64,000 nt of DNA from contig JARGXX010000113.1 in the NCBI GenBank assembly GCA_030374765.1, positions 1,008,147 to 1,072,146 on the forward strand, given 5' to 3'. A model generated the notes under the pieces. The model did no database searches. It was given only the letters and a program-made list of their open reading frames with translations, and had not been told where the DNA came from. Each line of letters opens with the position of its first letter. Position 1 is the stretch's first letter. The position numbers and the translations under genes were made by a program. Below, piece by piece: positions 12,879 through 23,116 of this stretch. This stretch comes from Agarophyton chilense. Its lineage: Eukaryota; Rhodophyta; Florideophyceae; Gracilariales; Gracilariaceae.

Positions 12879-12891
12879 CCCCAGTGAACAG
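12879..12891 (+). repeat. Left terminal inverted repeat of the DNA transposon
   Basis: CCCCAGTGAACAG, matching the right end in inverted orientation except for two bases. Preceded by AG, the probable target duplication. Confidence 0.6.
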
Positions 12892-13329
12892 TGGTTTGGG
12901 ACACAATATGGCCAATAATGGGACTTGATTAAATCCAAATTTTAATTTGCATGTTCAGAAGTGGCCGGCACAGGGCCGCCAAAGAAGTGGCATTATCTTA
13001 AAAAAATATCGATGCGTCGTAAAGAGGCCAAAAGCAGGCCAGCAGTTGACGGCCCTCCGAGAAATGGACGCAATGTAGCCCAGTGGAGATGCCTCCGGCC
13101 CTATTTCGGCAATTTATATTTGAAAATCCATTTGCAGCCATCGGGGGTCCTTTTTCTGGTAGCCCTGCCGCTCGGCTTCGAATTCTGGCCTGAAGGCGGC
13201 ACTGTTTTTGTAACTAGTAAATCCGCTACAAAAAAAGCTCCTCAGAACCTTGGCCGACTGACGCCACGAGAAGAAAGGTCGTTGAGTTGTGGGTTTGATG
13301 GAATCTCATCTCCTGAATCTGTCTTTCTC

Positions 13330-13620
13330 GCGGTGCGTGGACCCAATGCGCGCCTGTCCCTCTCGGTTATCCCATTCCATCCATTCCAAACCTTTTCGGG
13401 CTACTTCCTTCTCTCCCGCAGCGGCACCCCCTCCCCATCCTTCTGCTCACAGCAGCGCTTCAGCTTTACCCTCACGCATCACGCCCGCTCGTTGCAACGC
13501 TTCGCCGCAAACACCGCCTCAGTGCTCTAGTGCTTCAATCCATACCACTACAACGACAGCCTCGTCTTGCTTCTGTAGTGCTTCTACCAAAGCGCTGTCA
13601 GCCTCACGGATTGCCTCGTA
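13330..13620 (+). promoter_or_regulatory. Pyrimidine-rich leader-like stretch
   Basis: A C/T-rich block with many CTTC and CCATCC runs. Similar blocks occur at about 21380-21450 and 26570-26720 within the same transposon, each before or between reading frames. This looks like promoter or 5' leader sequence carried along with captured genes, but no defined element was recognised. Confidence 0.2.
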
Positions 13621-13689
13621 GCAGAAGACGCTTCAAATTGTGTGCCGTTCGCCGCGCCGTCGCCGACGTCGCTGGGAAAGAACCATTAT

Positions 13690-13800
13690 GTGAACATGTT
13701 GCGCGAGGTTCGCCACAAGGCACTCGGCAATGCTGTCATCACCGTGGAGGACTCCGTGTTTTGCAAAGCTGATGCGCCGCAAATCCCCTTTCATCGCGCC
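13690..13800 (+). other. Short coding-like fragment, unidentified
   Basis: One frame reads a plausible protein stretch beginning near MLREVRHKALGN and running about 37 codons to a stop. It lies directly before the RPT6 fragment but does not match RPT6. Origin not recognised; it may be a separate captured fragment. Confidence 0.25.
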
Positions 13801-13890
13801 TTATAATGCTTCTTGCGCCATCGCAGCACACCCCAATACGGGTCATCGCTCATTGCATACCGTTTTCGCTTCAAGTCAACGAACCCTCTC

Positions 13891-14385
13891 CACCAGTTCC
13901 TGGATGAGATTAATTCCATTGGTCCTGCTCAAATAAATAGCAGTGGCAGTGGTGGTGGGGATTCCGAAGTCCAGAGAACTAAGCTTGAGTTTCTCAATCA
14001 GTTAGACGGTTCCCAAACTACGAAGAATCTTAAGGTTCTGTTGGCCGAAAGTAGGCCCAACATTCTTGATTCAGCACTTCTACGTCCTGCAATAATTGAC
14101 AGGAACATCGAATTTCCTGCCCCCAACGAGGAGACTCGGAAGCGACTCCTTAAGATCCACTCACGGAAAATGAATCTCATGCGCGGGATTGATCTTGGAA
14201 AAGTTGTGAACAAGATGTCAGGCGTATCTGGAGCAGAAACGAAAGCTGTTTGTTCTGAAGCTGGTATGTTTGCACTTCGGAAACCTTGCCTATGCGTGCA
14301 GAGGAAAGATTTTGAACTTGCTGTATCAAAGGTAATGCGAAAAGATTGAGAGGATAGCAAGTATTTGCGGAGGTTGTGGAAGTAA
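13891..14385 (+). pseudogene. RPT6: 26S proteasome ATPase RPT6 (PSMC5), C-terminal half
   Basis: About 165 codons match the C-terminal half of the proteasome regulatory ATPase RPT6. Visible landmarks are DEINSIG (Walker B), [32 protein letters not shown] and the C-terminal LRRLWK. An in-frame TGA (14347-14349) stands where other RPT6 proteins have Ser, shortly before the end. Key AAA residues are gone: the RPGRID arginine-finger motif reads RPAIID and the sensor-1 TNR reads ESR. The Walker A half is missing. RPT6 normally unfolds substrates in the 19S base; this copy cannot. It is intronless and lies in the DNA transposon, so it is a captured fragment and not the working gene. Confidence 0.85.
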
Positions 14386-14534
14386 CCTGCTTAACTACTT
14401 AAAGTGTATCTTCGTTGTACGGAACGATCAGTACTTTACTCTCAGGCGCGATCTTCCAGTCCAAGTCATTGAGCCGACAATACATAGAAGTCCCTTTGCA
14501 GGTCGAGTGCAGTATGAAATTCATCCTGTCCAAT

Positions 14535-15061
14535 TTACATTGTGAGAGGAACGTGTTCTGCTTTGACGGCTTTCTCCAGCGGTATTATGGACGAACGATC
14601 TTTATCACGACTAAGTGCTTTTCGCATGTCTTAAGCGTCTTCATCTCCTCCATAGTAATTCATGATTGTGCGATATATGACATAGCCCATCCTTTTTTAC
14701 ATCGAGATGGCCAGAGAGTTTGACTTACGCACTAATAAATCGAAGAAGAAGCAGTTGTACGTCTCGTCCGATAAACTCTCAGTGAAGTTCATTAATTTCG
14801 ATGCCAGTCCCAACCTACGATACTCTGGAGCTACAGTTACAGCTGATACATGTCCATGCCATTCACGAGCACGTCCTTCTGCTTTGCCAACAACGCACGC
14901 CATCATTGTTCCATCGGGTGAAGTTACAGTTTTCTAAAATTCAGGCCATCTTAGCATGTAGTGAAAATAGAAATGCAGGTTATACGTTTCGGTGAGCTCA
15001 TCTAGATTGACTGGGTTTATCTGAAAAAATCGCATGGTCGAAGTCGGCGTGTTGACGACAT
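14535..15061 (-). pseudogene. NAA20: N-alpha-acetyltransferase 20 (NatB catalytic subunit), full-length pseudogene
   Basis: The minus strand encodes an almost full-length NAA20 (about 175 codons, family about 178). ATG is at 15061. Landmarks are LTETYN, RWPEF, GKAEG, EWHGHV, VAPEYRRLGLASKL, FDLLVR, MGYVIYRT and DMRKALSRD. The acetyl-CoA loop (R-R-x-G-L-A) is intact. It is broken by one frame change in a run of T near 15027 and by three in-frame stops: one after RWPEF, one at the Tyr of the family's M-Y-K motif, and one at the Tyr of D-A-Y-D-M. NAA20 normally acetylates Met-Asp/Glu/Asn/Gln N-termini with NAA25. No intron is visible. It is convergent with the RPT6 fragment. Confidence 0.85.
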
Positions 15062-15783
15062 TTTCAACGGGCCCAATCACTGGCAAAAAGTTTGAAGCAA
15101 CGAATGGCAAGTGAGGGAGGTATCGTCGCAAAGGTTGGTGTCAACAAGAAGAGAGATCTTGCTTGTCTCAACGTAACGCACTGGTAATTCACGCTCCTCT
15201 GGTTCTAGTTTGAATGCACGGGCTATAGAGATAGAAGGCTAGATTGCTACCTTTTAGATGAAGGGGCTATGGCACAAAACTACAGTCTAGAAGCGAGATG
15301 AGGAGAAGTGCTTCGCAGCTTGCCTGCGGCTTCTTGATGTCATACATGTACAGTATCATACGTGTTTGGATTGTCACACCCCTTCCCTCCACTTTGACAT
15401 CGAGACAAGTGTCCAGACTATACGGCGCTTAGTCCATATGCCGTGTAGAGCATGAAAAATTTTGATTCAGGCGACAGAGACCATCTTTTGGTCAGTTTCT
15501 GAAGGATTTCGTCGGGTGGAACATTTTCGAAGACAGCTGACGGTTTCGAACTTCAAGTGCTGCCGAAGTTTTCAGTTCACGAAGTGCTCACTTCCGAGTG
15601 CATCGTGTCGGCCTTGGAGATTGGCAGTTCGTGCGAAAATTCTCGTCAGTGTTTTGGAAACCAACACTTTGGCTCTCACCTACTACAGTTCTTGAGCCCA
15701 GTCAAAGTTAAAACGATCGTGTTTCTAATGGTATTCCCTGCATCTGCCAACCACTCTCAGGAAAAGGCATCGTTGGTTCCCCA

Positions 15784-16470
15784 GTGGAGTGCAAAATAAT
15801 TCATTCTGCCGACGACGTAGCAAAAACTGTGAAGGAAATGGTGGCCATGATGAAGAACTTGGATCCTGAGGCAGTGAGGAGACTTGTCCGGGCTAGAATT
15901 GCTGCAGAAAGCGTTCGATTTGCTTTTCCGGAGGGCGACCAAATATTTGCAGATATGGATTGTGATGTGGATGTAATGGATGACGGTGAAAACGTTGAAG
16001 AACATGAAGTACCATTCGCTGGATCTTCTGATAAACCGCTAGAAGAAGACCCTGAGGAAGAAGAAGAGGAAGACGTTTGCTATGGTTTACTGGATAATTC
16101 TTTGTATCGCAGTCCGCAAGTTTGTATCACGAAAAACAAAGAAGAGTACGAATTTGACATTGTTTCTGATATGAATGCTGCTGGTCTAAACCTCATTGAA
16201 CGCATTCGGCTTGTGAACTATATCAGAAAGCTAAAGAACGAAAATGTTCCAACTCATGATATCATAAAACGTTCTCATGCGGTGCTCTCTGAGCGAAACG
16301 AGGATATCTTGGATAAAGATTCACTCTTGATACCGGTTGTAGAAGGCTTCTTGTTGCTAACAGCTTTGGAAACCGGAGAAGAGTTTGATAACGATTCTCG
16401 TCGAGAGGCTTCAGCAGTTCGAGATGCAGTGGAGGCGTCTCTTCGAGAAGAGCAAAGTGTACCGCAATGA
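15784..16470 (+). CDS. Hypothetical protein, 228 codons, acidic middle, open
   Basis: An uninterrupted frame with protein-like composition. The open frame begins with GTG, and the first ATG in frame is at 15838. The frame is also plausible upstream after a CAG at about 15762, so the start may be an exon edge. The sequence has a helical N-terminal third, an acidic tract with runs of Glu (residues about 85-97), a central FDIVSDMNAAGLNLIERI segment and a charged C-terminus. Family not recognised. It could be a captured host exon or the transposon's second gene (CACTA elements often carry a DNA-binding partner of the transposase). Confidence 0.45.
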   Translation: MECKIIHSADDVAKTVKEMVAMMKNLDPEAVRRLVRARIAAESVRFAFPEGDQIFADMDCDVDVMDDGENVEEHEVPFAGSSDKPLEEDPEEEEEEDVCYGLLDNSLYRSPQVCITKNKEEYEFDIVSDMNAAGLNLIERIRLVNYIRKLKNENVPTHDIIKRSHAVLSERNEDILDKDSLLIPVVEGFLLLTALETGEEFDNDSRREASAVRDAVEASLREEQSVPQ

Positions 16471-17268
16471 TCGACGCAGAGGTTCGGAATTGAACAGGTT
16501 CTCCATTGATGAGAGAACGAAAGGTGGGCAATTATCAACTCCTATTTCGTTTTATCGCTACAGAGCTGATGCGGGAGACCTCGCTTCGGAACGGAGGTAC
16601 ATGCCTAGGTCAGCCTGGTTCAAGACCACAATGTCTGTGGTAGCAGCTTTGCGGCAATCCATTGTGCTTCTCGCGGCCAATCCAACCCAAAGTGGTGTGT
16701 GTGAGATATCGCAGACCACAACACCAGCATCGTTTTGAGTGTTTTCTGTGGGTCAGGGGCAGAAAGGCAAGTGTGCTAGATATCTTTATACCCTTGTAGA
16801 CCACTTCGCAACTGGCACGTGAACTGACGGATGAAATGCAGACATTCTCTGAAAACGCCTTGAAGGAAGACCTGACCTTTTTCTGGAAGGATTTAACGGC
16901 ATCCTGAGCGCTGGGAATCCTGAGCGCTGGGAATCCTTCGCGCACTCTTCGAATCAAATCGGAGCGGCTTTGGACTTCTTGTTCTCGCTGATGATTGTTT
17001 CCGTATATCAAGCGCTCAAAGAAACTGGGGCTATTCTGTCATCTCTACAACACGAGGAGGTCAATCGCAATATGTACAATTTGTACCTGCGTAAGATAAC
17101 GTGATGTCCTCCTAGTGATTCTTCACACAGCGAGTGTGACTCAAGTTATCATCCATGGGATAAGAGGGCTACCGTTTGGAACGAAGAGGATGCCGTTCAG
17201 TCCGCAATTACTGACATGTCCACAACAATAGAGAAAAAACCGCGCTTGTCGCGTGATGCAACCTAACC
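16471..17268 (+). pseudogene. Decayed coding segments, unidentified
   Basis: Short stretches read like protein but are separated by stops and frame changes: a helical LARELTDEMQTFSENAL-like segment near 16815-16900 and an acidic, Ser-rich stretch with YHPWDKRATVW near 17110-17268. A 16-bp tandem duplication (GCGCTGGGAATCCTGA type) lies at about 16908-16940. These may be remains of one longer gene with the frame just upstream. Family not recognised. Confidence 0.3.
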
Positions 17269-17930
17269 ACCTCCACTCATCGTCTGTGCTTCAGTCCTTA
17301 TCAGATATATGCACAAGAGCATCTTTACTCCACAACACTCCTCAGGCATTGATAATATCTGACTCCCTTCGCTGCCATACCATTAACCCTTTACGTTTCT
17401 TTGTTCACACCAATTCTACTCATTCGTTTGACTCCTTGGGATCGCCATCAGACTCCTTCCGTACCACAAGCCTTGCAACTTCGCTAATTGAGAAATGCTT
17501 GACAAACAAAGAAGGATTTCTCCCACTTTGTCAAATAGGAGTTCTTCTTGACAAGACAATTCTTGGTTTGTTTGCGGACTCCCGACCATATCTTGGAGCC
17601 CCCCACGGTCTGCAGCAACTTTCGAAGTTTTCGAGCGCATCAAGAAGGACTTTAATCGCAATTGCAGCCTCAGCTACCGGTAGGAATGTTGAATGCTCTC
17701 GTTTTCCTCCAACTCTACTGGGAGAATTACAACGGTCGCAGAAGGTAAGCTGATCGAGGAATCCCAGTCACAAGTCGTCTTCACGTTCGGCTTCATTTGG
17801 TTCTGATGAACAGATGAGCCAGTTCTCGAGCAAAAGAAAGGTGCAAAACGGCAGTAAGATCTATGCAGACCGCAGTCGATACGTCTAGTCATGTTCAAGT
17901 GCCCCGAACCTGAATAAAGACGAGCAAGTA
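17269..17930. other. Unassigned part of the DNA transposon
   Basis: Open frames of up to 166 codons exist (17253-17753, +), but the amino-acid pattern is low-quality and no motif is recognisable. Probably non-coding or too decayed to name. Confidence 0.3.
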
Positions 17931-18188
17931 GGTTTCTTATTCGACCAGAACTCCAGACAACTTGCTCAATTTCTGGCAGCGAAAGAGAGGCTACGAGACC
18001 GTATGGCTCTTGCGTCTGCAGAAATGCACACCTTGGGATCTCTTGTGGATGGAACAAAAAGCCAGTTCGAAATGGAGCTGCAACAAGTACAGAAGCACCA
18101 GGGAGCTTATTCCCACGAATCCAAGCAGGACGAAACTGTCAAGATTCTAAAGTCTGCATCTGAGGAAAAGAAGCAGTCACAGAAGTGA
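17931..18188 (+). pseudogene. Coiled-coil protein fragment
   Basis: About 85 codons open to a TGA at 18186, rich in Gln, Glu, Lys and Leu with helical periodicity (FLAAKERLRDRM, FEMELQQVQKHQG). It looks like the C-terminal coiled coil of a longer protein. No start codon with clear context and no family match recognised. Confidence 0.3.
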
Positions 18189-19666
18189 ATCATCTAGAGT
18201 TCTTAGGTTCTCAAATCCTATGAGTGTACTCTCTATAGTTACAGAGGGGAAGGACAAACTTCAGACGTCCACTCTCACTGCTAGAAATTAGTAGGCCGTG
18301 TAATCCTCAGACGTAAGCCATGAAAACAGAAATCTTCAGTCTAAAACCTTGATATCGGTTTTTAAGAGAGAGAAAATGTCTTGCTGTTGGCTTCAGACGA
18401 TCTCGCAGCGGATTCTACTTCATCTTCTAGATTGGATTTATTCCACCCTTTTTTCAGTAGGTTCTGTCGTTTCGAAACGGTCGACAGACTCAGGCGCATC
18501 TCTTGGTAAGCTTCTGTGCAAGTCATCGTACGAAACAGGCGCTGTGAAGAGAGAAGAGAGACAGGTAAGATGAAGCATGTGAATCTGCAAAAAGTTTTGT
18601 GGCTCTGCACTGCAGGTCGATCGACTCCCAACTTTAAAGTCCATGTTCATCTGAAACTAGTATCAATCAACGAGCGTTTCCTTTTAAACTCTTGGATCAA
18701 CAAAAGCTCTATCACTTGCCTGTACGCTGCTTTGCTCAAGAAGTTTTGCAGGGTTCAGTCCCTTTGTTCAAACCTTTCTGGACTTGAGCATTTCATGTCA
18801 TCTGGCCCTGACTTCATTTGGGGAAGACAATTCTTGAAGATTCAACGCTCTGGAGACCGGCAACGTAACAACTGCCTCATGTCATTGTGTTATGGGTTGC
18901 CGACTTATACTTTCTATTGCAAGTACGGAAGGCCCTTTTTGCCGGCGAAGAAAAGAGTATAAGCCTTAGTGTCAAACTAAGAGGTGCCGCGTCATGGCGG
19001 CCGTTTGGCTCCAAAGAGTCTAGAGGAGTTCAGGTCAGCCATATCTCTGCTGATAGAGCCATAGAATTCATCAAGCTGTCTGTTTGCATCACATCATGAC
19101 CAGAATTCAGACAGTCCCAGCAAGGTTCTTAGCGTGGGTTTCCATCATTATTTGATGGAACTTAAATTATATCCCAGCCTAGCTTGTGTCTGAGGGGATA
19201 CCAACCCCTTTAAGGACATAGTAAGCGTACAAGTGAGAATACTGGACCACGGAACGATCACAAACATACTTCGTGGATGCATTTGGTTGAGCCTCAGCTG
19301 CTTTTCAGAGTAGGAAGGTCCCTTTTTTTCTATGACAGCAGCATGTGATTGTCATCAACCCTGTGCGTCGCCCGTCCTCCCCGTTTTGCTCTTCGAAGGC
19401 ACACACTCTTTTACATATTCGGATTGCGCTGCTCCAATGAGGAAGCTGGCATTGTGGTGTTTTCTTTGGCACTGTTTATGGAAACGATGTTCTCTACATA
19501 AGAGGCGGCTTCTTCGATCTTCACACCGGAAGAGAACGGTCTGTCTTCCTAAACTCTCTTTGTTTCGGCTGCGCGCTAAGCCCGTTATCTTGGAAGCAAC
19601 TTCGGAAGAACTCTTTGTTATTTTCTCCCACTTACGTCACACTATCCCACACAATACCCAGGCGTA
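18189..19666. other. Unassigned stretch before the zinc-finger pseudogene
   Basis: About 1.5 kb without a recognisable gene. Several open frames of 60-150 codons occur on both strands, none with domain motifs. It may include the promoter of the zinc-finger gene copy starting at 19667. Confidence 0.3.
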
Positions 19667-20877
19667 ATGAGCTCTCAACCGAAGCTGAACATAAAATGTC
19701 TTTTAAACCCGGTTGAGGACGACAGTCTTGTTTCTCCGGTTACACCTGCTACCGTGGACAATGAATCTGGTGCTAGGGGAAACGAGTTCGGGAACAAGCG
19801 CCGAGGCATTGGAGATCTGCAAGTTAGTGCCCTCATGAACGAAAAGGACGACGAAACTCTGGCACCTTACTGCGTGGAGTACCAACCTTTCGTCGGAACA
19901 GAGCCATTGACTCCAGGTAAGCCCATGTTTCCGTTAATACTCTACCAAATGTCGGATTTTGTGATGGCATTTGGGGACCGATCAATGACAGGCACCCTGC
20001 ATTCACTTAAGTAGCTCGGGTTGCCGAATTATATGCATCTAGCAGATCTCGATGAGGTTTCAAAATGTTGTCAGAAAACACCTGCAGCCAGTCACTAACG
20101 CCAGCTCTAAAGGAAAATGAGATTGAGGCAAACGAAAACGATGGGACTATTGCTTTGAAGGACGGAAAGAACAGGGTCAGAGAATAATCCCTGAAGGGAT
20201 CGGATCCTCTACCTCGCAAACGCAGAAGAGCGGAACTTGATGTGCTCATTACGACACAACTGGATGTAGAAAGCCTTGGTGAAACGCTCGGAGACAGGGA
20301 ACAGCGTCGAGACGGGGAAACCACTAAGAATGTAGCATCCGACTCTTCTGATATGCAAGCACAAGAAGATGTCAAGAAACGGAGTCAGGCTTCTTCGACA
20401 AGATCAACCACAAGGAATTCGGGCCCTGGAATCCCTAATGGTTCCAAAGTGTCTAACCCCGGGAAACACAGATGAGGTCTTCCCAACGGCGATGGAAAGC
20501 GTAGGCCATATGTTTGTCCAACCTGCCAAAGGCGATTTCTGCAGCAAAGCGGAATTGTGAGCCACTATCGCGTTGTGCATTTGAAGGAAAAGCAATTCGA
20601 ATGTACTCACAAATGTGGGCCGCGGTTCGGGGCTTGAGGGGACGTCACCAGACATGTTAATGCAGTCCACAATAAACTCCGTAATTTCGAGTGCCAAGTG
20701 TGTGGGGACGCCTTTGCTACGCCTTTTATAGAAAGAACATCGTAACGAGCCATTGTAAGAAGATGCACAACGACGTCTTTTGGCGTGAACGAGGCCGATG
20801 ATTACCTCCACTCTTGTGTACATAATTTCAATAATAAGCGGGATGAGGGAGACAAAGAAGAGAAGGATCGGAACTAG
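19667..20877 (+). pseudogene. C2H2 zinc-finger protein, copy 1, decayed
   Basis: Starts MSSQPKLNI, like copy 2 (38322, MSSPPKLNI), and shares the motifs SPVTPAT, VSALMNEK and LYQMSDF. The first part is open to 20014, then breaks. The C-terminal part from about 20490 has the three C2H2 fingers of copy 2: CPTCQRRFLQQSG-HYRVVH, then CTHKCG-RHVNAVH with a TGA in place of Arg, then CQVCGDAF interrupted by an insertion of about 11 bp before the His pair. It ends with a Glu/Lys/Asp-rich tail. Inferred role is DNA binding; the linkage to transposons suggests a TE-borne gene. It lies in the CACTA-like element. Confidence 0.7.
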
Positions 20878-21462
20878 ATCTCGTTACTGTATTGAGATAC
20901 AGAACAGAGTATTGTAGAATTTAATTCATGCAGGCGCCTGTTCCTAGTAGGAACTTCCTACGCCTCAATAGCGTTGCTGTGTGCGCGCTTGGCGCGCATT
21001 CCGAGTCCATTTATGGCGCGCCTCTACCTCTTTGCTTTTTCGGGGGCGTGGAGCCGCCGTCGTACGCGCTGTTCAGTGATCAACGCCTCGCCGAGCGCGT
21101 TGCTTTTGTGCTCGCGATCGTCGTGACTCTGTGCGTTGTGGCGGTTGCCCGTTCGGGCTCTTGCCTCAGTCGTGGCGTACTTTGTAATCGTACATCTTCG
21201 AAATCCCACGCTCTGTCGCCCGCTCGCCGTCTGCACCGTTGCGGGTGCTACGCAAGCGCACGCCGTCATTGCCACACGTAAACCATGTTCCTTCAGCCAT
21301 TTGCCCCACATCTGCATGTTTGCTGTTTTGTTTTATTGGAAAACGCCACTCATTTCCGCCGCCTACTCACGGTTTCTCTCCAGCCGCACCATTCTACCAT
21401 TTCATCCTCATCTACACCATCTGTCATCAGTTCATCGTTATCACAGCCCCTTCGAAACACAA
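20878..21462. other. Unassigned, with CT-rich segment
   Basis: GC-rich then pyrimidine-rich sequence; the CT-rich part near 21380-21450 resembles the one near 13330-13620. No gene recognised. Confidence 0.25.
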
Positions 21463-22098
21463 TCATAGCAGCAAGCTTCGCCTTTCGCGCTGGATGACGT
21501 GTTTGGATCTCAGTTGTTGTCGGTGCCGTCTTCGACAAGCTTTTCGTCCGAGCGGTGTAACGTGGCTGTGCCGCTGGTGTTTCGAACCCTCATCAAGTAC
21601 TTGCAAAAGCCTGTTGCTGGCGAGCTGTTTGGCCGTGTCTATTCCGCAACGATTTTCAACCGTCGATACCACCCGTGACGTCAACTTCTCCGCAACAGCA
21701 ATGGACTTAGGATGAAAACCAAGTTTTGCTATATCATTTCCTTCTTCGATGAGTAGCACAGTAGCTCCGTTGGGCTCATTGGTAATTGGCATGAGTAGAT
21801 GATTGTATGTAACAAAGGCTTGTTTATGCATGTGAACTTCGTACATATAATATCCTTCTTCGGCTGAGAGAGTATCCTTTACGTTTTGGTCTTCGGAAGA
21901 ACCACTGCTCTCGTTGTCTTCCTCCTGTACCTGTTGCGCCCGCTTGTTTTGCTGTGTCTTACGTCTTGTGTAGCGCTCACGTCGCTTCGCCAACCGCTTC
22001 TCTCGAACTCCAGCCGACTCCAAAGTGCCTCTATTTTGGTATCTTTTTCGCCTGCGGCTGTTTTCTAACATTCTGTTGTTCCCGCGTTGTCTCCACAA
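21463..22098 (-). CDS. Hypothetical basic protein, 211 codons
   Basis: An open frame with a strongly basic Arg/Lys-rich N-terminus (residues 1-55), an acidic Ser/Glu patch, then a more ordered centre (VHMHKQAFVTYNHLLMPI) and another basic tail. The middle looks protein-like; the ends may be read-through. No family recognised. It lies between the zinc-finger copy and the transposase, convergent with the former. Confidence 0.3.
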   Translation of the reverse strand: MWRQRGNNRMLENSRRRKRYQNRGTLESAGVREKRLAKRRERYTRRKTQQNKRAQQVQEEDNESSGSSEDQNVKDTLSAEEGYYMYEVHMHKQAFVTYNHLLMPITNEPNGATVLLIEEGNDIAKLGFHPKSIAVAEKLTSRVVSTVENRCGIDTAKQLASNRLLQVLDEGSKHQRHSHVTPLGRKACRRRHRQQLRSKHVIQRERRSLLL

Positions 22099-23116
22099 TT
22101 TTTTTCCGTAGTGCTCCTCTGCAATGTGGTTTTGGTAGACGTGCTACGTTTGGTTTGTCTTCCGATAGGAGATGGACGATTTCATCTCTTGCAGGATTTC
22201 CACTGGACGATGACTGACGGATGACAAGTTTTCGAGTATTTTTTTGGCACCAGTATCTTTTTCAGGGGAAACGCTGTATTTACGGGCATTGATATTTCCC
22301 TAAAGGAATCGGACATGGTTTTGACAGAAGTGTAAAACAAGAAGTTAGAGGAACAAGTTGAAGATGAATAGGTCCTTGGTTCGTGCCGCAATTAATATGG
22401 GACACCATCCATGGCTTGTCACGAGATGCACAAATTCAAATCGAATGCTGGTCCACAGATCGGGTTGAAACAAGAGTACACGTGTACAACAGTACATTGA
22501 CTCGTGGTTTCACGTGTTGCAACTCAAGATTATCAGGGTCCTGAGCCCGCATTTCTGAGTTCAGTGACACTAAGTGGAAAAGTCTTTCCCATGTTCGGAA
22601 CCCACGAAAGAAACATGCATCGCTACCGCTGCTGCTGCCGTTACTAGATCTTGTTCACTCCTGGGTCATCGTTTTGCATTGACTGTTTGCTACATTCCTG
22701 TTGGGTTTCAACTGAAGAACATCAAAGTTTCTTTCTTTCGCTATCTTTTTCTTCACTACCCTTGCGTCTCTCTCACCTTCATCACCTTTGTTTCAAATTG
22801 CTGAAGGCAGTTGGGAGGCAGTTAGATTTTCTTCATTCAAATTGGTTTATTCAGACGCCAGCAATGAAATACCTCAACCAAAAGGCCACTCGTTTCTTAA
22901 CATGTGCTGGGAATTGATTCGAAAGCTATAGTTCTAGAATCGGATTTCGGTGCCTTCTGGTTCACTGTCGTAATTCTTTCGTTTTCATCTGTCTGGTACG
23001 ATCGTTCAGTGTTTCTTATCATGTTATAATGACAAACACGAAATAGTGAATCTGATGTGCTGGCAGCCGAAAACAAAGAAGAGGATTGAGCAGTGAGAAC
23101 GAAAGAAAGTCGTCCA
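22099..23116. other. Unassigned stretch
   Basis: About 1 kb between two minus-strand frames. No domain, RNA gene or repeat was recognised. Confidence 0.3.

Noticed and set aside
13289..13621. 110-codon Ser/Pro-rich frame
   Set aside because: Product of the pyrimidine-rich composition; no protein-like pattern.
14535..15061. Stops at Tyr positions (NAA20, YLDD box, family D integrase linker) as a sign of a changed genetic code
   Set aside because: Tyr is read from normal codons throughout the same frames, and TGA, TAA and TAG all occur at other residues too; ordinary nonsense mutation is enough.
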